This document shows, one piece after another, positions 37,143-47,512 of a DNA stretch of 64,000 bases. How positions within the stretch are numbered: the stretch's first letter is position 1; each line of letters starts with the position of its first letter. Source of the DNA: Crotalaria pallida (taxonomy: Eukaryota > Streptophyta > Magnoliopsida > Fabales > Fabaceae); the NCBI GenBank assembly GCA_037953625.1, contig CM075656.1:75287001-75351000 (forward strand), given 5' to 3'. The notes under the pieces were generated by a model. That model made no database searches. It was not told the DNA's origin and worked only from the letters and a program-made list of their open reading frames with translations. Made by a program: the position numbers and the translations under genes.

Positions 37143-37243
37143 GGAACTGCATACTGTATTTCTTCATCCGGCCCAGATTTTGACGCAAGGGCCCAGATTG
37201 ATCCAACGGCCCAGATGAATAGAAATACAGATGCAGTTTCCGC
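37143..37243. mobile_element. Small foldback repeat next to the PPR-upstream element
   Basis: GAACTGCATACTGTATTTCT with TTCATCCGGCCCAGAT is mirrored by GGCCCAGATGAATAGAAATA with CAGATGCAGTT about 60 bp on, giving a roughly 100-bp imperfect hairpin. No coding content, no clear target duplication. Confidence 0.55.
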
Positions 37244-38629
37244 TAGAAATATAGGGATCCGGTCCATCATGGAATTGCTTTTTGCCCCCTTTATGATTTT
37301 TTGCCCCTTTCATATTTTCGTGGACCAAAATACCATTAAAATCTATAGAAAATTAGGTTCAAAAACCAATAATGATTTCACAAAATAGTAAAGTGTATAT
37401 ATACACACACACATTATCTACTATCCTTATATAAAAAGACGCCTATTCGAGGCATCAAATTTGTCGGAGAAATTTTCGAGGCATCACGTTTATCGAAAAA
37501 AAATTTCAGGCACCATGTTTGTTGTTGAAGTTTTTCTCTCTCCAGAGCAGTAGATAATCATTATCTCCGAATAAAATCATAATTTGAAATTAAATATAAA
37601 TTATTAAAATTTATTTAATTATTATCTTATTCGCATGTGAAATCATTATCCTCAATTTTACAAGTTTTCCAAATCTTTATATATAACATGAGTATTTTTT
37701 CTTTTTTTCATCTTCCATCTTTGCATTCACCTTTATTTTTTTCTTTTCATTCTATTTTTCTTTAACACATTATCGAAATTATTCTATATATAGTTTGACT
37801 CCTATACTAATCTTTCTGAAATATGTATTATGCATATACTTTATATTTTGTTATCTAATGCAGTTTGTATGCAAAAAAATTTTTTGTAGGCAGTGTATGT
37901 AAATTTAGCTCATAAAAAAATTGTTTAGCTTAGTTTCTTTTACGAGTTTTTCTCTATGTTATTATGTAACTTATTGAGTTTTTAAAAATTTAGATTGAAT
38001 CAAGTTAGTCATTATCCAGTTTTCAAAGCAATGCTTGATAATGTTATGGAAGAAAGTCGGAGTGACACTATCAAAGAAAGCTATTGCAAAATATGAACGT
38101 AAACAACAACCTCTTAATTATATCCACGCTTAATCTTTGCATTTTTTCGTTATTAAATCTCTCTAATTCTTATAATTCTCACTCATCTTAATTTATATTA
38201 TTTAATTATGACAACCTCCCAATTATGTCCATCTTCAATTCCCAATTTGGTCCATCTTCAATTTTTACAATTTTTTCTTCATTAAACCTCTCTAATTCTA
38301 ATATTTCTCATTCATCTTAATTTATATTATATGATTATTAAGTTCCTCTCTAGTCGTTTATTTCAATTAAGTATTTCGAATACGTTACATGAGACTGAAA
38401 GTTTGCATATTCTCGAAGGGCATATTATCAATTAGCATAATCGATATGGTGATATTGTTTAAGATTGACATATCAATTATATTGTGTAGTGATTGAAATA
38501 ACTTATTTTAAAATCAATATGGTACTATTTTATTTACACTCAATTATTTTATATTTTATGAATGGTGTAAATAGTTTCCAAATTATTTATAATGGCACAC
38601 TGGATTATGAGAGAAGAATTTAAAAAAAA
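37244..38629. other. AT-rich intergenic DNA with a partial foldback end
   Basis: 37269-37350 (ATTGCTTTTTGCCCC, then GTGGACCAAAATACC) resembles one end of the 56538-57406 element, without a partner end. At about 38150-38340 a segment with CTCTCTAATTCT and CTCATCTTAATTTATATTAT is repeated imperfectly. No gene. Confidence 0.5.
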
Positions 38630-38651
38630 AATAATAATTCAATATTGCATA

Positions 38652-38884
38652 TTTTTTTTGTTTACGAGAGAAATCCATTCGTTATTGTCGCACATTGACG
38701 ACTTTGATGAGTAACCTCGCCTCCAAGTCATGGCCTGCAAACTGCCCGGAGGAGGTCAACCACTCCCGAAGGAGCGACAGGCTCATACCGTTGATGTGAG
38801 ATTCGAACTCGTGTCCTTGCGGACCAAGGACAAAGTCCCGAGTCAGGTGTGCCACACCTCGTTGATAAATATTTGGACAAAAGT
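38652..38884 (-). mobile_element. tRNA-derived SINE with 22-bp target duplication
   Basis: On the minus strand a B-box GAGTTCGAATCTC lies downstream of an A-box-like TGGCACACCTGACTCGG, and the unit ends in an A-run (the T-run at 38652-38659). The 22-bp repeats ending AATTCAATATTGCATA at 38630-38651 and 38885-38906 match exactly, as expected for LINE-driven retroposition. The 233-bp body ends 5' at 38884. Confidence 0.88.
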
Positions 38885-38906
38885 AATAATAATTCAATAT
38901 TGCATA

Positions 38907-40113
38907 CTTTTTTATTTTAAGGGAGATTGCATACTTGAAAAGTGAATAACAAGGGGTTCGAAAATATTTCCCGAAAAAATATTGAGTTAGGTTTTGACAT
39001 TAATTTTTTTTAGAATAAAAAACTATGATTAATAATTAATTAGATTGATTTTTCTTTAACTTGGATTTAGAATGAAATATATAAAAATATGAAATAAGTA
39101 ATTTGAATTATTGTCCATGAATTTGTGCAATATTTGCGGAACAACTATCCATCTATTACAATAAATAAAATTTATCATAGAAACACTAATAACTTTTCTC
39201 TCCACTCTTCTATCTAAATAAAATATTGCGGAACAATTCTTCATATTTCTTGAATAGATGCACGGGTTTAATTTTTTTTTTTAACTTTTCTCTCCACTCT
39301 TCTATCTAAATAGATTTTGGAAATATGTCTTTTTAAATAATACATTAATATGAACTTTTTATAAAAATGATTTACATGTATTTATAAATGAATAATCATA
39401 AACATTAACCTTTGAATCTAGTTTCAGCTACCAACATTTTCATTGATAAAAATTAACTAATAATGTATCAACTATGTGATTTCTAATTTTAATTAACAAC
39501 ATAATTTCTTATATTAAAAAAAGTCCAACTCATTTTGATTTTTGTTTTATTTAATCCATCATTCCAAATGCATTTAGTTATTAATTCGTTTTGCAAGTCC
39601 AATGCAGCTATTTTTTTACCATATATATCACCATCATTATCATCATTATTATTACATCTGTCCCAAAATATAAGACTTGTTTTCACACTTTTAATTAATT
39701 CGTGTTTATAAGATTCGAACTTTCAAATGACTTGCTTGTATTAGAACTTCATAATTGTAAATAAGTATATTGTCTAAAGTATAAAATAACGCATCATTAT
39801 TTTTCACAATTTAAATTGCAACATATTGTATAAATTTTTGGATTTTTTAAAATTTGAATTCATGATTGAGTAAATATTTGATTGTATTAAGCTAAATCAT
39901 TGTACCAAATTATAACTCATCTTTAATACTTATATATCCGTTTTTTCCGTTGTACCCAAAATTTATTATTCATAATGATGCTCTGTTTAAATGTTTAATA
40001 CCAATTTGCTTATATTATGACTTGTTTGTATTAGAATTTCTAAAATTACAACATTATATTTGTTTTTTTTGTTGGTTAATTATCATATGACGGGTCGTTT
40101 AGGCATTATATAT
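38907..40113. other. AT-rich intergenic DNA
   Basis: No gene seen. A 33-bp phrase (AACTTTTCTCTCCACTCTTC and onward) occurs at 39191 and 39284. CTGTCCCAAAATATAAGACT near 39657 looks like one end of a Stowaway-type MITE, but no partner end was found. Confidence 0.4.
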
Positions 40114-40689
40114 TTTTTATGTCAATATTTGATTCAAATTATTTCCTTTTGAAAAGATCATTAATAACCCGTGCAAATTGTAATAATATCGAAATGCAAA
40201 TTGTATGTTTGCGGGCAATTTATATATTTATGTGTAATCCAAATTGTACTAATAAAAATTTACTAATAATAACTTAAGATAAATATTTATTCTCGTGCGA
40301 TGTACGGACAAACAAATTTGGAGGGAAAAACAAGGATGAAGGAGGAAAAATGAAAATGACAAAAATTCATTCAACTTCTCCTATTTTATAATATGTTGAA
40401 TTTTTTATGTCAATATTTGATTCAAATTATTTCCTTTTGAAAAGATCATTAATAACCCATGCAAATTGTAATAATATCGAAATGCAAATTGTATGTTTGC
40501 GGGCAATTTATATATTTATGTGTAATCCAAATTGTACTAATAAAAATTTACTAAAAATAACTTAAGATAAATATTTATTCCCGTGCGATGCACGGACAAA
40601 CAAATTTGGAGGGAAAAGCAAGGATGAAGGAGAGAAAATGAAAATGACAAAAATGCCCTCAACTTCTCCTATTTTATAATATGTTGATG
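40114..40689 (+). repeat. Tandem duplication, unit about 288 bp
   Basis: Two head-to-tail copies (about 40114-40401 and 40402-40689) begin TTTATGTCAATATTTGATTC and end TTTTATAATATGTTGA, differing at only about ten positions by eye. Each contains CGTGCGATGYACGGAC near its end. Non-coding. Confidence 0.9.
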
Positions 40690-41762
40690 AGATGCTCTGG
40701 TTTAGGTTTCTTGAATAAGAGATGCCCTTGTTTAGTTTGGATAGATATAAAAAGCCTTAGAATAAAAACAATGACTTGAATAAAAATAAAAGGATGTTAG
40801 TGTATACGTACTCATGAATTACATGAGTAATGTAATACAAGAAATGAGTAAAACATGCGAAAATAACTCACCAAATTAATATTTGATATTGCAAATATGG
40901 AAAGAACAAAAGATGAAAGATGTCACACACAAGAGGACATAAACAATTGTAAAATATACGAAAACAACTAACCAAATGTTGATTTGATCTTGAACCCGAA
41001 TGAGTCAAATCCGCTAAAAAAACAAAAGTAAAAGATGTAACACTCAAAAGTACATAATTAATTCAATATAATTCAGAGCAATATATAAAAAAGAAAAAAG
41101 AAAAGGATTTTACTCACCAAATTTAAAACAAAGCATAGAAAATAACATGGAACATACCACATGCTCCACTTCTTTAAGTTTCTAATTGTCTTGAATTTAA
41201 TTTGCCAACCTTTTATAGAGGATCTTGAAGATATCGATGTGATTAACAATGCTTATTAATTGTTACATCGTATGCATTGTATGCCTTTTATATTAAGATT
41301 TAATAATTATTTTAAAATTTCAAATTTTCAAAATTTTTTTGAGGATAATGATTTAATATAAAGATGATATCTTGAAAATAATGATTATTTTAAATTTTAA
41401 TTTTTTTTGTTGGGATAATGATTTTACATGAAGATGATTCCTTAGTTGGGGATAACGATTTCAACAAACTGAGGATAATGATTTCACATAGATTATTTAT
41501 TTAATTCCAAATTATAATTTTGGTTAGAATTTAATGTTATTTACCTACAAAAAAGCTCTGGTGCGAATATTCCTTGAGCAGAAAAACTTAAAAAGGGGTT
41601 TATATATATATATATGCGCGCGCGGAAGAAAGGTAGGTAGTTGTATGTTAAGGAAAAAAAAAGAGATGATTAAATTATGGCTGGATAAGCTAGAAATTAA
41701 AATACAAATGTTGGGTTCACGTTATAAAAAAGGGCTCTCCAGGGACTAAAATAATTTTTTTA

Positions 41763-41805
<43 letters not shown>

Positions 41806-42066
41806 GTATGTATGTGTCACACAATTGGAGCAAAACTTTTACCAATATAGTGACCATCGCATATATAATATTACTCAACTTAAAGTTCGTTGAAGAAGCA
41901 CATAAATACGTTATCTTATAACAACTTGCAAAGTTCAACAAGGTTCAAGGGTAATGGCCGATAATAAATTAAGATTTAACTTGAAATATTTGAGAGTCAC
42001 AAATGGTAATCACACACCAAATTAAACATTAACCATGATTTAAATTAAGGAAGAGTATATATAAAA
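40690..42066. other. Intergenic DNA downstream of the GDSL gene
   Basis: AT-rich, with a TA/GC dinucleotide stretch near 41605 and a TA microsatellite at 41764-41801. No coding exon found. The GDSL 3' untranslated region should lie at its upper end. Confidence 0.5.
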
Positions 42067-45025
42067 TTAGTTGTAAGAGTCCATGGCAATGATGGTGCTG
42101 AGATTCATAGGGATCATAAGGTGGTTGGCTCCACTGAAGATATCATCGACAATGATCTGGAGAGCACGTTGGGAAGGGTGGTAAGCATCCCAAAATGCAT
42201 AGGCATCCCTATTTGGGCACAGGTGCGACAAGGGGTTGCACACTCCTATCCCATTGTATGCACCTTGACCACAACATGCTACATTTGATGTAACAAAACC
42301 TGCATTATATTCTCACCCCAACAAAAAATGTAGTAAGTAATTGTAGCAGAAGGATTATATTGGTTCCCCATATATATTGTAAATATGCAACCAAAAAAAA
42401 AAAGATTTAATTGTTATTCCCATTTCATAAAAAGATTATGGGCCTTATTAACAAACGCTCTTATATTACTTTACGACAAAAAACAATTATAATCATAGTG
42501 CATGATACATTTATCTTTAACTAAGTGAACAAAAACATAATTTTTAAGCTTCAATTTTAGATATTCAAATTATCTGAAAATCAACTCATTTGATAATATA
42601 CACGAGAAAAACACAAAAATATGGATCACAGTAAGAAGAAAAGGAAACCCAATAAATGAAGCAATTAGTGAAATAAAAGGATTGATGAACGAACCATGTT
42701 CTTGAGGGTTGGTGATGAAGTCCATATGCATTTGGAAGGCATTAACAGCAACAAAGACATCAGAGCCAACTTGGGAATTGAGATCTATGATCATTTGAAT
42801 TAGCAATGGGTTGAAAATCTGAGTAGCTTCTTGTAACTCTGGCACACATTCCCCATTCCTGCTCCTCATTGCAAGCATAGAAGGAATACACCCAAGTGGA
42901 CCTGTTCCAGTCACTAGCACCCTACGAGCCCCCAACTCATACAGTTTCTGCATTCACATTCAATTTAATTATTATCACACAATACTTAATTAAATAGTTG
43001 AACCAAAATTTGGTCCTGATAAAAAAATAATAATAACCAAAATGACTCATTTAGCTTGTCTACTATCTTAGATTTAATCAATATAGTCAACACATATCAA
43101 ATATAAAACAACATGACATATGATATATACAGTTAAGTAGACGTGCAGCACAAATCTAATTTACCTTTTTTGTTAAAAGAATGATGATTTTTCTTAAGAT
43201 ATATTGATAAACTATATTAACTTTTTCTTGTTATAGAAATTAATTAGAGTAGTATATTGCATTTTAATTGGTTTATTAGATGAAAATTAATGTTTAATTT
43301 TTTTTTTCATATATAACTCTTATATATGTAATAAGAAAATGTAAAATTATTTTTGAAATGAAAAATAAATCTAGAATGAAGTATCAATTTCGTTCCTGAA
43401 AATATATCAACTTGGTCCTGATGTTTTTGCATATCAATTTGGTCGCTAAAAATTTTCGAACATACCGCCTACTTGAGGGACCAAATCGATATAGAGCAAG
43501 ATTTTCATGTTTCAATGACCAAATTGATATATCCAAAAATTTTGATAAACCAAATCAATATAGCGCAAAAACATAAGGACGAAGTTATTTTTTAAAAATT
43601 TTCAATAATTAAATTAGTCCAGTTAAAAAACATCAAATATCGAATTGGTACTTCACTCCGTGAATCTATTATAAATTTACTACCAGGCAATATATGCCCC
43701 TGAAAAAAAAGTACAAAGAACCTAAACATGCATGGCTAATAGATTATTAACAAAGGAAATCAGAGAGGAGTATCTATTTCCATATTATTTTTTTTAGTAT
43801 AAAGTGCTTTTACTAGTGCTAAATTAAATTCTGAGTATGAAAATTGAATCCCCCCATCGACATAAGTCTAACAACTTAGAAGTGCATGCCATGTTACTTA
43901 ATCCTTAAAAAACTGCAAGACAACCGAGTACATAAATGAAGCCAATTTTATATTTTGGCAGTCAAAAAATGATAAGAATGATAATTAATTAATTAATTAC
44001 CAAGAGAATTTTGGTGTACTCAGAGATAAGGTAGTGACAAAACTGAGGGACGGTGAAGTGGCTTCTGGTAGGAGAGAAAGGGGTCAAGAAATAGTTGTTC
44101 ACAAAATCATTACCACCTAAAGTCATTAACACCAAAGCTCCATTCACAATTTTTTGTGCCTGCTCAGCCCCTACCTCTGCCCTTAATCGTTGTTGATAGA
44201 GCTGGAACAATTCAAATTGTTTGAAGATTTTGATGATGCCCACCTGTTGTATATATGTAATAGCATTCACAAATTTTAAAATGCTAATCATGCATGCACA
44301 ACCTCATGTCCTAATCTCAAATAGAGGTCAAATTATATCAAATTTGGATTTGGTTTTTGGTAGTGACTAAAAGAACAAATTAAGTTGAATATCCAACTTA
44401 ATTACACTTGCAGCATAAAGAAGGTGTTGTTTCTCAACATTGAAATGACATTTGGAGTGAGAGAAATTAAAAGCATATACTCCATTGAACTAGTGTACGC
44501 AAGAGTATGGTTGTGCCCAGCTTAAGCTACCTCCTTGTTTTGTATTTGTCTTATTGGATATATATGCCTTATACTCCTTGCTTAATAATTTTTTTTTTCT
44601 GATAAAAAAATCTCAAGGATGGGTAACTAGCAAAGTTTTAAAAAAATTTATATGTCATCTTCACATAATAAATTAATTGTAAAAATGTACATTCGATATA
44701 TACTACAATCATCCTATATTCTAACATTCTTAATACAAATATATGCTGAGAAAGATAAGAGTTCTTTAATTACAAATTGGCAGCCGGTGTTATTGAGGAT
44801 TCCTATCCCAGCAGAAGCAAAGTTGGCCCCAATCAAGAGCCTTTGTCCTGTTAACCCAGGGCTCAAATATGGCATCGTGGGTTCAGACCCAATTTTCTGG
44901 CCTGCATGCATTAAACATTCCACATTTAATTTTCACACTAGTTACTAGCAAACATTATACTATCATTATCATATTAAAAAATGACTTGTAAAAAATCCAA
45001 CATCTAGTTTTCACAAGCACGCGCA

Positions 45026-45065
<40 letters not shown>

Positions 45066-45726
45066 TTTCTAAAGTGAATTTAATATAAAAACTACTAAAC
45101 ATGTTTTTATTTTGGAACATTAGTTAGAGTGAAGAAAGATTTAGATCGATTTTAGCATATCAAGACAGATACACTTTTATTTATTTATTTATTTTTTGTT
45201 ACAAAAACTGGGGAGGGAACTTCACAGTCCCGACACCTAGAACAACATGAGTAGGTGTCTCCCCAAGGGATGTTCTTCACAAGGATTCGAATCTGACCTT
45301 ATGGTCTTATAAGTTCTCAATATCCTTATGGTCCTAGCATGCTTCCACTAGACCAAACCCATTCATTTACAAACTTATTTATTTACTTTACTCAAGTTCG
45401 TTTTAGAGAAATGGAATTTTGTGGTGCATGCATATAGATAAATAGAGAGAAATAATGGATGACTAACTGATAAGGTCAGCAAGGTTGTAGCCATTGGAGA
45501 AGCGTCCAGTGGGGTGATGAGTTGGAAAGTCAATGCCATAGGGGAAAGAGTCAGCACGTGCCGTGGTTACCAAGTAATTGTTGTTGCCACTATCGACCAA
45601 TGAGTCACCAAACACAAAGAAAGTACGAGGTGCTGCTTCTTCTGCTCTGTTTGGAACACTTAAAACAATCACTACTACTACTGCCACCACCAGAAAGAGA
45701 AGAAGAAGGACTCTCGTACTTGCCAT
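42067..45726 (-). CDS. GDSL esterase/lipase, secreted
   Basis: Five exons (45726-45468, 44901-44774, 44243-44001, 42947-42695, 42299-42067) give 371 residues in one frame, the normal exon count and length for plant GDSL lipases (SGNH hydrolase fold). A hydrophobic signal peptide covers about residues 1-29. The family blocks are complete: FVFGDSLVDSGNN with nucleophile Ser42, GANFASAG (111-118), GGNDF with Asn174, and DAYHPSQRA with Asp332 and His335. The enzyme should hydrolyse acyl esters in the cell wall or apoplast; substrate unknown. A TATA-like box lies 81 bp upstream of the ATG. Introns carry a SINE (intron 1) and a foldback element (intron 3). No defect seen. Confidence 0.96.
43374..43658. 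mobile_element. Foldback MITE in GDSL intron 3
   Basis: Ends are inverted copies of GARTGAAGTAYCAATTTCG, and inner motifs (CAATTTGGTC / GACCAAATTG) are mirrored as well. 285 bp, non-coding. No exact target duplication recognised. Confidence 0.6.
45190..45366 (-). mobile_element. tRNA-derived SINE in GDSL intron 1
   Basis: Minus strand shows an A-box-like TTTGGTCTAGTGGAAGC and a B-box AGATTCGAATCC, then a body ending GTTTTTGTAACAAAAAATAA. Flanking TTATTTATTTA-type sequence may be the target duplication but is low complexity. Same orientation as the host gene. Confidence 0.65.
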
Positions 45727-45806
45727 AATATATGAAGTAGTTAGTTATGAACTTAATAATTAAATTTGCTTTACGTGCGTGACATCTTTGGTTGGCTTTC
45801 AATGGT

Positions 45807-45814
45807 CTTATATA
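45807..45814 (-). promoter_or_regulatory. TATA-like box of the GDSL gene
   Basis: TATATAAG on the minus strand lies 81 bp upstream of the GDSL start codon, a suitable place for a plant TATA box with a short leader. Call made on motif and position only. Confidence 0.5.
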
Positions 45815-46383
45815 ACGGTATTGATTACTGTACTTTGTTAATTACTGTAGTAATATAATACTGTTACTTTATCATTGCATCTGCAAAGAAAATGAAATGT
45901 CATTACTTCTGTATGAGCTGTTTTTCTTTTTATGGATTCTTATAGGTAGGTCTACCAAATCAATGAAGTACTAGCACATCTCAATTTATAAATTTAACTT
46001 AAACACATTCTTGGTCTAAATTAAACTGAAAGAAATTTATAGTAACCTTCAACAATTTGCTGTTATATTATTTCATAAGTTTATTACTGCTGAAAACATG
46101 TGTAATCAAATTCAACTACTAATTGAGTTTAGAAAATGGACTAATATTTGGTGTATTATTTTAAGGGGAGATCGTCTTATCAACACTCACATTTTTATTG
46201 TTCATATTCATCAAATAATTAATTATCAGGCTGTACAAGATGGTGTTAAAAAAATTCAGATGGCATATCCAACTTTGTAAAATAGTGCAAAAAAAAATTG
46301 GTTATCTTCCTACTCTATTACTAGGGTAACAAACTAATCCTCTAATGAAATATTGGTTTTTTGGAGTCATTTAAGATAATTGG
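45815..46383. other. GDSL upstream region
   Basis: Presumed promoter and distal intergenic DNA, AT-rich. A 60-codon plus-strand ORF at 46098-46280 has no motif I recognise and is not called. Confidence 0.4.
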
Positions 46384-46385
46384 TA

Positions 46386-46669
46386 CTCCCTTCGGCTCGA
46401 ATTATAACCAAATTCAATAACTTTTTCGTTTATTAAGGAGGTTAGTTGATTTTATTTAATTTTCTTAAATTTATAAAAAATAGAGGTATTTTAGGAAAGT
46501 AGTATCGGGAATGAAACAAAAGTTAATTAAGATTACAATTTTCTAGAGATGTTTTAGGAAAGTGGCATTGGGAATGAAACAAAATTTAATAAAGTTAGTT
46601 AATTTTGCTTATATTTTAAACCAAGAGAAATATGTTTTTTTTGTTGTTTATAATTCGAGCCGGAGGGAA
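46386..46669. mobile_element. Stowaway-like MITE (Tc1/mariner type)
   Basis: Inverted ends CTCCCTTCGGCTCGAATTAT and, reversed at the right, TTCCCTCCGGCTCGAATTAT, flanked by TA on both sides (46384-46385, 46670-46671). The 284-bp length, CTCCCT start and TA duplication are typical of Stowaway elements. Non-coding. Confidence 0.88.
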
Positions 46670-47045
46670 TATGTGTTAGGTTATGTTCCATCTCAAAATC
46701 AATTGACAATGAAAGGGGTATACAAATAGATGTTTAAACCCCACGTCAAAAAGAGTGAGATATGCAATGTGAAACTTCCAACATTACCCTAATTGGATTT
46801 TGATATATATATACTATATGGTTATTAAATAAAAAACCACGTGCATGTATATTCATAAGACTCTACAGCATATTCTTCATTTTTGTGAACGATAACTCGC
46901 TGCAGTATAGCACAATGTCCATGCTTTGTTGTTGCCAGTACGTGATATATACTTCTATTTCGGTATTTTTCTCTAGTTTGTCTGTCTGAGAAATTTAAAT
47001 TCGAGAGTAAGATAAAATGTATGTAATACAGGTTGTCATTATAAG

Positions 47046-47491
47046 TCTAAGATTTGTAAGAACAATTAGAAAATGATTCAACACAGTTGAATCAGTATTG
47101 CAGAACTCAATCAATGAAGAAGCTAGAAGCTTCGAATCAGAGGAAGAAGAAGGAAACAAAATTGAACTTGAACTCTCTTAAGAAAAATGAGTCAATATTA
47201 TTAGCCACATGGCAAAAATGAATTTATATACAAGGCTGGAACTACCAGCTATCAACTAATCACAATCAGTTGCAATTCTAACTACTTCTAACAATCTAAC
47301 TAACTCCTAACTAACTAATTAAGTTACAGCTGTACAATCAATTCCATCACGTGGTAAATGTGATGAATGTGCAGAATGTGCATCTAATTCCTTCCTCACT
47401 TCAGTTGCAATAGCCTTCAACTCATTCTTCACTTCAACTGCCTTTGCTTCAGCTGCAGCCTCACTCGCAGCTTCACTTGCTTTGTTTGATA
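47046..47491 (-). repeat. 3' LTR of copia element
   Basis: 446 bp, opposite-end partner of 51942-52387. On the + strand it starts TCTAAGATTTG and ends TTTGTTTGATA. Confidence 0.93.
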
Positions 47492-47512
47492 CCCCCCCCC
47501 CCCCCCCCCCCC
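47492..47512. repeat. Poly(C) tract, 21 bp, at copia polypurine position
   Basis: On the element's sense strand this is a run of 21 G directly before the 3' LTR, where the polypurine tract that primes plus-strand synthesis belongs. It has replaced the expected end of the RNase H frame. Confidence 0.9.

Noticed and set aside
36922..37270. Overlapping ORFs of 61-94 codons on both strands
   Set aside because: They come from the palindromic foldback element, mirror each other and have no known motif.
40114..40689. CRISPR-like direct repeats
   Set aside because: Two long head-to-tail copies only, no short repeat/spacer pattern, and the genome is plant.
46098..46280. 60-codon plus-strand ORF
   Set aside because: No motif, no homology that I recognise, AT-rich upstream without gene structure.
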